Notes under the pieces: generated by a model
What the model was told of the DNA's origin: nothing
The model's database searches: none
Seen by the model: only the letters and a program-made list of their open reading frames with translations
Position numbers and translations under genes: made by a program
Assembly (NCBI GenBank): GCA_030549775.1
Contig: CM060175.1
Location: 100,735,438-100,799,437 of the forward strand
Length of the DNA stretch: 64,000 nt
Direction of reading: 5' to 3'
Source: Tamarix chinensis
Taxonomy: Eukaryota; Streptophyta; Magnoliopsida; Caryophyllales; Tamaricaceae
In this document: piece by piece, positions 40,559-53,208 of the stretch
Layout: each line of letters starts with the position of its first letter
Position numbering within the stretch: position 1 is the first letter of the stretch

Positions 40559-40840
40559 AGAACACCACTCCAGAAGCCACAAGGACGACAATTAAGGGGT
40601 TGTCTAAGGAAATACTCCACTACAAGGGATCAATCTAGTTGGGAGTATTCAAACTAAAGGTATTCAAGTCATTCTCGATCAACTAAAGCTGGAGTTAGGT
40701 CATCTTTGGGGTGAGGGCGTCGGTGAGGACAATGTCCATCTTTTATGTCTAATATCTCATTGGGCCAGATACGATTCTCATATATAAGCAAATTAAACTA
40801 ACATGTAATAGCATATATTAATAGCTGGTATAATGTGCAG

Positions 40841-41458
40841 GGAGATGGTAATTGTGGCTTTAGAGCATTAGCATATTGTATGCTTGTAGATGAGAATGAG
40901 TGGGTTCAATTCCATATGGAGTTGTACCACGAGGTTTAGACATGGCGTCAGCTTTATGAGAGTGTGTTTCAATATATGATTGTGGACCAAATCCTTCATA
41001 ATATTGTTCACTAGGAAGGGTATGCTCCACATACATACTGGATGGAAATGCTAGATATTGGTCATGTAATTGCCACTCGATACAATGTACTACTTGTATG
41101 CCTGCCTCAAGATAGTACTTTATTTCTTCCATTAGTGGCACAATATGATACACAGGGCCCTTAAAGTGAAGTTAGCATATGTTTCTTGATGGAACACGCA
41201 CATTATATAATGATATGTATTTAATTATGTCTTATTCCAATGTTATCATCGATGTGTAGCAATTTCTTATAATAATTTTTTTGTAGGTACAACTCTTAGA
41301 ATATTTTCCACTACCACTGGTGAATGAGATGTGGCAAGTATGCCATGATACTGGTGTCTCAGGATGGATGACGCTATATCAATCAAGGTTGGGACTATGG
41401 TTAAGGTTAAATAATGAAGACATACATGAGATCAAACCAATTTCGATATCTTAAGACG
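40841..41458 (+). pseudogene. OTU-like cysteine protease remnant within the MULE
   Basis: A plausible acceptor GTGCAG is followed by GDGNCGFRALAYCM, the catalytic Asp/Cys box of OTU proteases (Cys codon 40853-40855). Then come WVQFHMELYHEV, YWMEMLDIGHVIATRYNVLL and TLFLPL (to 41164), and after a possible intron EYFPLPLVNEMWQVCHD (41290-41345). This order is typical of the OTU-like proteins found with plant MULE transposases. Two in-frame stops (after YHEV and after NIVH) show decay. The antisense frame 40860-41153 is a shadow. Confidence 0.75.
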
Positions 41459-41930
41459 TACAATAATGATGATTTATAGGATTTGATGTTCCCTGGTTAT
41501 CTTATTTGTTTTTTAATTTTGAAATATGTAAACAAAAATGCATAAATGTTAAGAGTATTTCACATGCATCAATGTTTGATCACCTAAGAAACAATTATCA
41601 TACATATGTGAAATACCACTAAAAACACACACAAATCAAATCAAGGGCTATGACCATGACCACCCCACCTCGACCCCGACCCCGACCCCCACCCCCACGC
41701 CAAAACCACACTCTCTTACAATAAATCCTAATTGTCAAATAATGGTCTCAATACAAGCTTGTTGTTGCTCATAATCTGGGCGTGGTTGACCCCTCTAATA
41801 CATACGACAGATAGTTGTTGATACTTTAATAAGACGTCTTTCAAATGTAATTTCATCATCCTTATTATGCTGCATCAACATATGTTGCTCTATCGTTTAT
41901 AACATATAGCTATAAGTCACACTTACATAC
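41459..41930. other. Spacer between the OTU and PMD remnants
   Basis: Low-coding DNA with a short (CGACCC/CCCCAC)n-like C-rich tract near 41660-41700. No frame supported. Confidence 0.5.
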
Positions 41931-41932
41931 CA

Positions 41933-42802
41933 CTATATATAACCATCATCAATATCCCATGGGTCCACTACTAGAGGCCCAAAAATATGTGGGTCAAGTA
42001 GGTGCTCATGCCGCACACTCCATTGAGCAAGCATGTGATCATAATGAACTTTATATCTCCTTAGGTTGGGTCCTCTATATATTTTCTCTATATACCTAGT
42101 AGGGTCATGGGGGATCACTTGTGTAAACATGAACTGAAGAGTAAATCGCTCTAGCACACACATTTCTACAACACTCAGATAATGTATATTACCGTGAAAT
42201 AGTGCCATAGGACAACCACTCATAACATTTTTTACCTTATACGAATCCCATATCACCTGTTACAAAAGGATTATACTAACTACACTATAATGGCCTGAAA
42301 GTAAAAATTAAAGAATATTTTAAGTTGAATGAGTATACCTTTCTCACATGCATAGAATCAACCACCTTTCTATAGTATCCAAGCATATAAGGGGTCTTGT
42401 CAAAGGATTGATCACACTACCATCTTTAACAATGGGGCTTGCAAGAGTCCCAATCACACCTAACATGACTACATTTGGGAAGTGTTCGTATATCCAAGTC
42501 TGTTATAACACAAGTGTTAGAAATAGAAGTAGATGATCAACAAATGTATACCCTAGATGATAGTCACAAAATTATCTGTAAGAGAGTTGTTGATATAAGA
42601 GAGTGAGTACACTAGTTCTCCATGCATAGTCTTTCACAATCATGAGATCTAAGAGAAATAGAAGCCAATATGGGCTGACTCGATTGGATGACTTATTCAC
42701 AAATAATGACATGCCGAGCAACCACAATAAGTATACAAAAACTTTACTATCCCTAGGTAACCATTTTGTTGTGCATAGGGAATAGAGCACTGATAACTCC
42801 AT
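41933..42802 (-). pseudogene. Plant mobile domain (PMD / PP7-long-form-like) remnant
   Basis: Right to left: LLWLLGMSLFVNKSSNRVSP, YWLLFLLDLM and YAWRTSVLTLLYQQL (42572-42802), the core PMD block; then, after intron or frameshift sequence, FTLQFMFTQVIPHDPTRYIE and YDHMLAQWSVRHEHLLDP (41933-42256), the tail of MAIN-like/PP7-long-form proteins. PMD genes occur both as host genes (MAIN, MAIL1) and as passengers of MULE and Ty3/gypsy elements. Its antisense position behind a MULE transposase and OTU remnant points to a passenger. Whether any part is still translated cannot be told. Confidence 0.75.
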
Positions 42803-43495
42803 TCTGTTTGTGTTGCTTGTTTAGCTTCATTTCAATAACGTACTGAAGAGGTAACTCTACGATCCTCAGTTCTTTCAGATGTCTTTCCTTACTTGAGGTT
42901 CATCTGAATTTCAATAACAAAAATACTTCAATCACAATTGTGATCATATCAATTTGTGCAGATCTATCAATGTACAAACTTTACCCTTTAAATTGTTTAT
43001 ATAGCAAACATTCTAGATCTATGAGGTCTAACATGTCCAATTTCTAATTTTTACCTTAGTGATTACATCCAAATTTTTTAGATCTATGCACATATAGACA
43101 TATAAAATCTTTAAAATTTATACACATATACACAGATTTATAACTTGCGTGGCCCAACCAACGTGTGGAGTCAAGCAAACAACTACATAACAGGATGCGA
43201 TGAACACACCTTCGTTCATCATTGCTGATTGTTGCTTTGCTTCTAAGTGTTTTGCTGACTATGAGGGTTGTAGATGAAAAAGGATAGGGTAGATGGGAGG
43301 GTTTGGGGTAGTGTATGAAAAAATAGGAGGGTTTGGTTAGGTAGAAGATGAAAAAAGATGAGTGGGAGTGGGAGAGAGAAGGTGGAAAATAATAGAGGGG
43401 GAATAACGGGAGGGGTATTGTGGTAACTTTATCAAAAAAAATTCTTAATAGTAATGGAGTCCAATTCCATATAGTTGCTTCATTAATCAATCATA
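42803..43495. other. Right end of the MULE, no supported gene
   Basis: The frame 43056-43490 (-) is pyrimidine-rich low-complexity sequence that may represent the inner part of a decayed terminal repeat. No domain recognised. Confidence 0.4.
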
Positions 43496-43496
43496 C

Positions 43497-45315
43497 ATGG
43501 TTTTTATATGAAGATTAATAAATTACTAAAAAAAAGGGTAAGTATTTTACTATATTACCTCTTTTATCATTTAAAATTTATTTTCACCCCTCTTCCTTCT
43601 CTCTTCTTTCAATTTTGATTTGGATAGCATCTATTACTCACTAACTTAACAAAAAAATGCAGTCTAAATATGAAAAAGAAGACTATAAAGAGAAGTTAGG
43701 AGACGTGGGTAGAATTTACGAACACAAACATCATATTTCTAAGGTATATTATCATTTTATTTGCGTGAATAATGTGCTTCTTTGTAATTGAGCGTTTCAC
43801 CCCAATGTAAATGTCTAACATTGCACCTCCTTCTAATGTGAAAGTCTAATGATGAGCACCCTCAGCGTGAATGGCCAATGCTAAACCTCCTCCAAGCGTG
43901 ATTAGCTAAAGTCGAGCCCCCTAATCCAATATGAGATGCCCATGCTAATTCCATACCCCAGCATAACATTCTCAAGTTTTGCCTCTAACCCCCAACATTA
44001 CCAATTATGATGGTTATAATTATCATTCATTTATTACCTATTCCTATATTTGTAGGATTGATTTATGGGTTATAATTATCAAAGATTTTTCATGACAGAT
44101 TAGGTATTTTTCTAATTGCGATGATCTTGTAATATAGGTGTGTGATATTGGTCAAAGGCATATGAGGGCTTTAATCATAAGATGTTTGAGGAAAGGAAAT
44201 TTTGGTGGAGTTGGTAGGGTATTATTTAGATGAAAATAGGGGGTACATATGTACACACTAGATCTATGGAGGGCAATAATGTATGAAACACATCTTTAAA
44301 AAAGATTGATTTCCCTTTCAAGGTTACTAGTGTTGAGAATACGTATGGAGGATGGGAAGTGGTTGTTAACAATGGAACATACAATCAATATTTAGTAAAT
44401 ACTCTTAAAAGACATGCTTTTGTAGGAAAATTGAAAGAATAAGAGGTAAAGTTTGTCATTAATCTTACTAAAAGGCTTATCAAGCCACAACACATCCAAT
44501 TGCTTCTTTAGAAAAAGTTTGTGGGAAATATGAGCATGAAAAGACGCATATATAATGCTCAATGAAAGATTAGATTGAATGAAATGGATGAACAAACAAA
44601 ATTACAATACAACATGAATATATTGGTGTAAAATCATTATTTTAAGTGGCATCAAAGTGAACTAAATTTAGATATTCTAAGTAAGCTTCTATTTGTGCAT
44701 CCTATATCTATTAATATTTTGTGAGCATTTTATTTTGTGTTAGTAATGGATTGAACATATAAAACAAATAGATGTGTGGTACCTTTACTTGAGACTGTTG
44801 GATTAATGCCAACATAATTAAATTTCAACATTGTATTTTCTTATACGTCATCTGAAAAGGAAGAAAGTTATCCATGGTTACTTGAAAAGTTGAAGACGTT
44901 GATGGATTCTACAGTATTTTGACTCCCACTCTCATAGATCAGGAATATAAGATTATTTCAGCATTGGAACATGTGTTTCTGACCTCAAAGCATATAGTTT
45001 GTAGATTTCATATAAATAAGAATGTTGAGGGAAGTACAAGAAAGCTTGAGGTGAAGCATTTACACATAGTTTTATGCCTCAATGGAAAAACGTAATAAAC
45101 ACCAAAGATGAGGAAACTTATGAAGAGAAGCTCATGTCATTAGACATTGGTTATATAAACATGCTTAACTTGCCTTATTATCTAAAGATGGTTTGGTTAC
45201 TTCCATATAAAGAAAAATCATCTTAGCTTAGGTAAAAAAAATCTTACATTTCCATCAAAGTACAACAAAAAGGCATGGAGAATAGTTTATTCTTACACGA
45301 ACTTATTACTTATGA
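43497..45315 (+). pseudogene. Second, truncated MULE copy with transposase remnant
   Basis: Collinear with 38037-39960 from the AT-rich start, through the tandem-repeat region, to the transposase (for example TGTGTGATATTGGTCAAAG near 44140 and ATGGTTTGGTTACTTCCATA near 45190). It lacks everything after that point, including SWIM, OTU and PMD parts. Frames are heavily broken. The homology stops near 45315. Confidence 0.8.
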
Positions 45316-45747
45316 AAATGGTGTGAATCTTCTTAGAAGAAGAAATATTCGAAGGCTAGAAGAGGGAAGTAGAATTAGTAGGTTGAAGATGAGGAAGAAT
45401 AAGGAAAATCTTCAAGCAAGATTTAAATAATAATATGAATCTTTAATCAGGATTCAATAAGAAGATAACTTTGAATGTTTCTCCTAGAACACATTCAAAG
45501 TAATATATCTAAGATTACACCAAGTAGTCTTAGTTAGAATTTTTCACTCACAAGAGAGATAAAAGAGAGCCAAGTGTAATACTTGTATTTGATTCAATAT
45601 AATTGCCTCATATGTTACAAGATGTATTGACCATGATTTATATAAGTAGTCGTACATTACTAAATAGCACACTAAGGTAGCCAAGGTAATACATACATGA
45701 CTAACTAGCACATTAACTAGCAATAGCAACATCTCACCAACCTATAT
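45316..45747. other. Spacer between the MULE copy and LTR nest
   Basis: Resembles repeat DNA (short motif GCACACTAAGGTAGCC) but no element ends were resolved. Confidence 0.4.
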
Positions 45748-46775
45748 TGTAATACCCAAAAATTTTTAAACCTAAAATTTAATAATTAACCCCATATTTG
45801 GAGTAATTTAATATTAAATTATTAATGTAATTATTTTATGGACCTTTGATTTATAAAAATGGATAGGATTATTTAATAAATTAAAATAAATAATTTATTA
45901 TTTTATCATACTCTTTTATTTAAATAAATTCCCAAACCTATAATTCTATTAAAATTTGTCCTCGTAAATTAATACTTTAAGTATGAAATAAATTAATTTA
46001 ATAAATAATTTTTCCATTTACCAAATTTCTAATCCTAACCCAAAAAATTATTTTATTTTTTCCCCCCTTTCCTTTTCCTTTTTCTTTTTCTTTCTTCTTG
46101 GGCCAATCGGTCTCCTCTTTTTTTTCCCTGCTGAGCTGCCCGACCTTGTCCCCCTCACTTCTCCTCTTCTCTGCCTGTCTAGCCCACTCTCCCCCTTCCT
46201 TTCTTTCTTTTCCTTCTTCCCCCTGTTGGGCTAACCCAACTCTCTTTTCTTCTTTTTTCTTTTCTCCCTTGCACGGGCCAGCCTGCCCATTTCTTCTCTC
46301 CCCACCTAGCCTTCCTTTTCCTTCTTCTTCTCTTCTCCTTCCTTCTCTCCCCCTTGTAGATTTAAGCTAAACATCTCCATGCTAGCCCCCTGTACCTTAC
46401 CTTCAACTCCCCCTACACCTACATAACCCCAACCTGCCCCTCTCTCCCATCCCTCTCCCTTCCATTTTTGACCATACACACCCCCTATGACTCCCTTTTA
46501 TGCCCCATTTTCTTTCCTTTTCTTCTTCCTGTCCCTGCAACCCTGCATAACGACCTGTCCACTTCCCCTGCGCCCACCTAACCCCTATGCCTTTGCCTCC
46601 TTCCCTCCTCTCCTCTTATTTTTCTTCCCCTTATTTTCTTCTCCTTTGCCCCATCTTTCCCCCCTCGAGCCTTTCTTTCCCTACCGATCCCCCTTTCGTT
46701 TTCCTTCCTCTTCTCCCTTGTTTTTGTTTCATCGCTTCTAGCCATTGTTTTCACCGCCCAACCGACCACTACACC
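45748..46775 (+). mobile_element. LTR-like unit D, first segment
   Basis: Begins TGTAATACCCAAAAATTT, the family 5' terminus, followed by AT-rich sequence and then the pyrimidine-rich region (from 46060) seen in the other copies. It is interrupted by unit B at 46776. The frames 46098-46970 are low-complexity translations. Confidence 0.7.
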
Positions 46776-46851
46776 TATAACACCCTCAAAATTACAGTTG
46801 AAAATTTTCATTTAATTAAAACATACATAAGCACAGTGGGGTACTACCACT

Positions 46852-46896
46852 ATGATCAGCACAAGCCCAACCTCCGACCAGTCTCGCACCAACCAC
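46852..46896 (-). other. Conserved hairpin of LTR copy B
   Basis: Arms 46852-46865 and 46883-46896 around a 17-nt loop. As minus-strand RNA all 14 positions can pair, about half through G-U wobbles. Confidence 0.6.
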
Positions 46897-47419
46897 AAGG
46901 CTGTAACATAGTTTCACAAATCATTAAACTAATTAAGATAGGGAACTATAGAAATTTGAAATATTCATAATAAAGAGAAGTCAGAGTACGTAAATTAAAG
47001 CGTTAATACATAATTTAAAATGGATACAAAGTCAAGCCTTAGAAGGGAAAGAGCAATACAATAGTGAAATAAAACTGGAAAATTTAGAGAGTCCGATCAA
47101 CACTCGCTCTCAGCCCCAAGCAAATTCCAATGGTTATCACATAGTCCCACCTGACGCATCAAGTGCGTCATAGGCATTGAATATGGTATCTCCTACCTGT
47201 ACAAACTGAGAAGGGACCTCTACTCGTAGAAATGAGCAGCACTCATAAAACGGGTGATCACTACGCTACATATTGAGTAAGGTAACCATATGAGTAAGGC
47301 CATGCAAGAACAATAGACAAGTAAGGCATACAATGCATAATTTAGGTTCATATTATCAATCCAGATTTAGACTAATATTTTTATCTTACACATTTCTCAT
47401 ATTGATTTTGCGTGAGTAT

Positions 47420-47800
47420 GGGAACCCCACTATTATAGCTCGTGGATCGGAAACACTCCATAGGACAAAACACACCTGACCACTATTATAGTCGGTGGAC
47501 CGAAAATACTCCACAGGATAAAACACACCTAACCACTATTATAGCTAGTGGACCAAAAAATTATCCTCACTGGCCTCGACTCATATGATGTTCTACTATA
47601 AGTAATTAATATCTTTTCATGACTTATTACCATGAAAAGTTTGGTTTATTGAGCTTGGAATCACCTACTATTATAGGCGGTGGATCAAAAATGCTTTACA
47701 GGGTAGAACACACCTGACCACTATTATAGTCGGTGGATCAGATATCACTCCATAGGACAGAACGCACCTAACCACTATTATAGCCGGTGGACCGAGAAAA
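47420..47800 (-). repeat. Six-module repeat block of LTR copy B
   Basis: Two triplets of the module starting near 47427, 47480, 47533 and 47667, 47718, 47772, all close to CCACTATTATAGYCGGTGG. This is the clearest block in the window. Confidence 0.85.
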
Positions 47801-50800
47801 TATCCTCACTGGTCCCATCTCAATAATCTTTTACTTTAAGTGTTTAGTGTTTTATTCGTATATTATTCCACACACAACCCATACTAGACATGCATGACCC
47901 ACTAGACTTCTCATGCTCACTCTTTTATTCTCAATTCTCCAGAAAACCCTGCCCCATATCTTAGGACCTTTACACAACCTATGACTCTGAGACTTCCTCC
48001 CCATCTTTTCCCACTCACCATGAGAAACCCAAAACTCTTCTGCACGTGGTTCAAGGCTCACTCCCCATAACTCTATTTTGACTCCTCTTTGCCCTTTAGG
48101 GTTTCCCTCCAAAACCCTAATATGGCCCATGTGGCATCACTTCCCCTCATCCTACACAACTCATACTCTTTTTTTCTACCAAAACCATCACTCCCCTTAA
48201 ACCACACCCAACATCACAACCTCGCTACCCATCTTCCACATGTGATCATGAAAATTCTAGTTTGCTCCCCAAACCCTAGTACTTCTCCTTTCTTTTATAT
48301 CACCCCCTCAATACCCAAAAACCTTTTCTCACTTGGCTCACCTTTCCTCCATGTGACATCCCTTTAATTATTTATTCCCTATTCTAACCATTTCTATTAT
48401 TTCTCCCTTCCTTGCACACTTCTCTCACTTAGGGTTTCCTCCCAAACCCTAGTCAAGTCCCCCATGCATCCTTATACCAACTCACGTACTATTTTTTATA
48501 TATGGACTCTAATCACCCTAACAAATCTTCCTTTACCTTACTTAACCCTCAAGTCAACTTTTTCCATGTAAAGTCATCCCCATGAAAAGGTTAACCATCC
48601 CGTGCAACCCTACACTCCTCATGCATATTTTAGTCCATCCTCCTAATTTGTTCTCATTATTCCTCATGAGATATTTAGGCCATTCTTACCACCCTCTAGT
48701 CAACTCACTTTCCTTACTCTTTTCATTTCTCTCACAACCACATCACAATACTTAGGGCTTCCTATCATGCATGTCATAAAGGGTAATATTACATAAGCGA
48801 ATTCCAAGTATAAGTAACAATGCCATATTACAAATGTTATAAAACACATGAAACTTACCTTAGCTCCATGCTTAGCATGTTACACTACAAGATCATAATC
48901 CATAACACATGAGATACACACATATAACCAACACACATAACACATATTACACACATTAGGCATTAACCATATCCTTACCTAAAATGACACTAGGCTTGGA
49001 GCACGCTCCTACACCTCCTTAGGAGTCGGACTTGGTTTACCTATAAGATGGGAAATGCTAGGGTTAACTTCCCTCTTATTAAAATTTTTATTATTTCCTA
49101 CTTACCTCTATCATGAACTAGTATTAAGGATGATAACAACAACAACAACAACAAAAACAATAATAATAATGATAATAATAATAATAGTAGTAGATTTAGT
49201 AGTAAAAGTGAGGGTATTATCCTTAAAATGGTTAATCATGCTATTATTAGCTAAAATAGATTTAGGTAGTTATATTAGTCAATGAAAAAATATTATTAAC
49301 AATATTAGCAAAAATACTGATAATACTTTCAATAATAATAATAATGATAATGATAAAGTTATAATAATATTGACACTAAATAAATTGTACTTAAGGCCTA
49401 GGAAGGGTTAGGGCACAACCTAGTGAGGGTAGCAGTTAGGCGGAGGTGGTCGTGCACGGTGGTGGTGACAGTGGTGGTTTGGAGAAGGTGGGTCTTTTAG
49501 GACTGGAAGATAGAGAGAGTGAGATTGTGGTTGTGGTGGTGGTGGACTCTCTAGGTTGAGAGGGTTGGAGTGGTGGTGGTGGTGCAGCAAGGGTGGCGTC
49601 GTAGGTGGTGGTGGTTGTGGTGGTCGAGGGTGGTGGAGAAGGAGGGAGAAGGAAGGAGGGGGAGAAAGGGAGAAGGAAGGGTAGGGGAAGGTAGGGGAGG
49701 CTCTTTTTAGTTGATTAGGTGGTAGGGGAGGTGATGATTGTGACAGAAGAGGTGGCGCACGACAGCGAGAGGGATAGCAATGGGGTGCGAAGGGTAGGTT
49801 GAGTAGCCAAATTTGCACAATCAAGGTGGTTTGTGTAGGGGAATTTAGGGGTGCTGGGTGGCTTGGTTTGGTGGAGGGTAATGCATGGAAGGGATTGAGT
49901 CGTATTTTGGGAGGCAGTGTTACATGGCGGTGGTTGAGGTGGTGTTTGAAGTGGCGACGGTGAAATATGTGAGCAATTCTGGGTAGAGTAAATGAGGCCA
50001 AATGGGGGCTGGTTTGGGGTATTTGTAGGCCAAGGGAGGGGGAAGAAGATAAAGGAGAAGAGGACAAAGGAGTGGGTATGGCAGGGGCTCGTCGGTCGGC
50101 AATGGTAGGTCGGTATGAGTCTACAAAGTTGTAGGGTGCAGACAGCAGGTGGGGGAAAAAGGAAGGGAAGGAGAGCACTCGAGGGAGGTAGGTGCAGGGG
50201 GTTTGGCTCAAATTGGAAAGGAAAAGGACGGGAGAGAGAGAGGGGAAGCTGGTCAGAGCGGTACAATGGCAGGGTAGGTCGGCCGGTGGTAAATTTGTTG
50301 GCCAGACCTACAACAAGAGGGAGGGAGAAGGGAGGAAGAAGAATAAGGGTGGGACCGGCCGATCGAGGAAAAGAAAAAGAAAGAAAAGAAAGGGGGAGAA
50401 CCGAGCGGGCGAAGGAAGAGAAAAAAAGGATGACATGGGTTAGGCCGTGTGAGGAGAGAAGAGAGGAGGGGGAGTTGGGCCAGTGATGAGGTCCAATTTA
50501 AGGGAGGAAGAGGATAAAAGGAAAAAGCAGAAAGGAGAAAAAGAAGGAAGCAAAAGGAAAAAGGAAAAGGGGGAAAAAGGGAAAAGGAAAATAGGTTATT
50601 TAGGGTTTTTAGGATATTTTGGTATTTTAGAGTATTTGAAAATATTAAAAATTAGTAAAATAATAATTAAAATTCTTTTTATATTAATTTAGAAAATTTA
50701 AGTTAAATTTTCCTAAATTCTATTTTAATTAACAAATTATCCTAATCTTCCCTAATTAAATTCTTTATTATTTTCCTTTTTTGTCTTAATTACTCCCATT

Positions 50801-50888
50801 ATTTTATTGAAATAATATATTTAATTAATTTTACTAATGAATCCCTATTTTATCATACTTTTATAAATTAGGGTTTTGGGATATTGCA

Positions 50889-51628
50889 ATACCAGCTCCC
50901 CTACCTCCCCTCCTTCCTCCCTACACCACCCCAAGTATCCATGCCCTCCACCGCAACCAACTCCCCCTCTCTTTCCTTCTTTCTCTCCTCTTGACCCCCT
51001 CCCTACACGCCACCTTGCGCCGCTAGTTTCCCTTCTTTTTCTATTGCCGAAGCTACCCCTCGGCCACTTGATACCCCCTAACATCTCCCTATCTCAGCTT
51101 ACCAAAATTCCCCTGTAGCCCTTCTTTTCTCCCACTTACTTTCCCTTCTTCCTTATCTCCCTCCCTCCTTTGCACCCATTTTTTGGCCACTGTTGTCGCC
51201 ATCTCTGCCTTCCTGAGTTACCACTCTCCAACCCCTAGCCACCACCTACGTATTGCCACTCCTCCTGCAACAAAAAACCACCCCAACTCCTCTCAATCAC
51301 TCCCTCAAACCCCCTTACCCAAGACCTTCTCCCCCTTCATCCAAACTTTATTTTCCCCCCATTTTACTCCTTTTCGTGCATGCAACTCATTCTACCCATG
51401 TAATGTGAGTGTTGCTACAAAATATTAAGGATATTTAACTAATTTTGGAGGTATAATATAGTTAGTAATAATGGTATTTAATAAGCACTTTTGATAAAGA
51501 TTATTCTTTTAATTATCTACTAATAATATGTTACCTGTGATATTATTTTTAGGTAGAATTTTCACCAATCAAAGCTTAAGCTTTTAAATAGGGGTTCCGG
51601 TAAAGTTTAGTTGCTGCCGAAAATAAGG
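50889..51628 (+). mobile_element. LTR-like unit D, second segment
   Basis: Pyrimidine-rich DNA continues from the first segment (50895-51400), then AT-rich sequence up to the insertion of E. The proline-rich frames here are compositional. Confidence 0.6.
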
Positions 51629-52398
51629 TGAAATACCCTAAAAATCCTAATTTTAAAAATTATAGCTAATTAAGGATTTATTATGAAAATTAATTAAATT
51701 AATTATTTTTATTAAAATAAAATGGAATTAATTAGGGCAAATCAAGAAGAAAATAATAAATATTTTAATTAGGAAAAATTAGGGTGTTTTGCTAATTAAA
51801 ATGGAATTTAGAAAAAATCTTTCAAGAATCCTAAATTAGCCTAAAAAGGAAATTAAATATTATTTTATTTAAATATCCCAAATATCCAAATTATTTTAAT
51901 TATCCCAACCCACCTATTTTTCTTTTTCCCTTTTCCCTTTTTCCTTTTTTTCTTTTTTTTTTCCTTTTTCTTTTCTTTTTCTTCCTCCTTCCCCCGACCT
52001 GCGCTAGCCCAGCGGCCCGTTGCCCTCCTTCCCTTTTCTTCTCCTTCGGCATGGCCTAGCCTAGCATGCTGCGTTTTAATTTTTCTTCCTCCCCCAATCG
52101 GCTTGTTCCCTCCTTCTTTCTTTCTTTTCATTTCCCCCCAGCCAGCCGGTCCACGAGCGCACCCTCTTCTTCTTCCTTCTCCCTTCCCCCATCGACCTAC
52201 AACTGCCCTGAAGATCCTGTCGTCGACCACACCAGTTAATCCGACCAATCTCTCCTCTCTTCCCAACCACTCCTCCCTTCTTCTTACACATTTTCCTCTT
52301 TTCCCTGGTCAATTGCAGGCCACGACACAGTCATGCGCCGACGAACCCTAACCTACCTGCCCTGTTCTCCCATCTCCCCTCTAACTCTCCTTTGACCC

Positions 52399-52406
52399 TA
52401 TAAATA
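52399..52406 (+). promoter_or_regulatory. TATA box of LTR copy E
   Basis: GACCCTATAAATACCCCC, about 0.77 kb into the unit, at the place equivalent to copies A and C. It probably marks the U3/R promoter. Confidence 0.55.
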
Positions 52407-53039
52407 CCCCCATAATCAGCCTGTGCTCCAGCTCTTTTCCGCCCAATTAGACACCATTTCCGTCGTTGTTGACCAATGCCGCCACCCAAGCCTCCCACCT
52501 AAGCACTTCTTGCACTGCCCTCTAACTAACTACACCTCCCTCCTCCCTTGATTTACCCTACACGAGCCACCTTGGCCGTGTAAAGTAGCCTCCCTGATCA
52601 TCATTCCCTCGTCCCTGACACCCTTCGCACCACCGTCCACCACCGCTCCTGCTGCAACCACCACACTTACACCTCCCAAAAACACCTACACACCTTCCTC
52701 TATCTCCCCTACCCTTCTTTTCCCCTTCCTCCCTCTCCTCCTCTTTCTTTTTCTTTTTCCTCCACTCTCGGCCACCGCCATGCGCCGCCACCCTCATTCT
52801 ACTCCTCTCCATCTAGGTAACCATAAACACCCCAACTTCCACCCTCTTTCTCCCTCTCCTTTTCCCAGCACTCAACTCTCTCCCTTTTCTTCTCTTTTTT
52901 CGGCCATCGTCGACGCCGCCGTGCACCATCGCTGGTGCCGCCTGTCACCATCAACCCAAGGTGGTACCCTAAACCCTCTCAACCCTTAAACACTATTTAT
53001 ACAAGATTTATTTATTTAATTTTATTATATTTCCATTAT

Positions 53040-53040
53040 A

Positions 53041-53071
<31 letters not shown>

Positions 53072-53073
53072 GT

Positions 53074-53106
<33 letters not shown>

Positions 53107-53170
53107 CACTACTAATGTTATTATTATTATTGCTATTGAGGGTTGAAGCCCTATTCTATTTTAATTTTAA

Positions 53171-53208
<38 letters not shown>

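Larger units (their letters stand above)
38037..43495 (+). mobile_element. Mutator-like element (MULE) carrying OTU and PMD remnants
   Basis: The left part (38037-38640) is repeated at 43497-44035 ahead of a second transposase remnant, which places the left edge of this element. It contains a transposase remnant (+), an OTU-like protease remnant (+) and a plant-mobile-domain remnant (-). The right edge is assumed to lie just before the second copy, near 43.49 kb. Weakly similar pyrimidine-rich termini in inverted orientation may be decayed terminal repeats, but no convincing 9-bp target duplication was found. Confidence 0.55.
46776..50888 (-). mobile_element. Solo-LTR-like unit B, 4113 bp
   Basis: Minus orientation, from TGCAATATCCCAAAACCC to GAGGGTGTTATA. 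It is flanked by ACACC (46771-46775) and ATACC (50889-50893), a 5-bp target duplication with one transition. It has the standard layout (hairpin, module block, AT-trinucleotide tract 49120-49370, pyrimidine-rich leader) but no gag or pol. It is inserted in unit D in opposite orientation. Confidence 0.75.

Noticed and set aside
40860..41153. Minus-strand frame of 97 residues
   Set aside because: Antisense shadow of the OTU remnant, whose conserved blocks are on the plus strand.
46098..46970. Three Pro/Ser/Phe-rich frames
   Set aside because: CT-rich repeat DNA of LTR unit D. Same reasoning as for the other pyrimidine-rich parts.
49420..50266. 263- and 183-residue proline-rich frames
   Set aside because: Low-complexity translation of LTR copy B. 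Overlapping frames on the same strand are equally open and no domain is recognisable.
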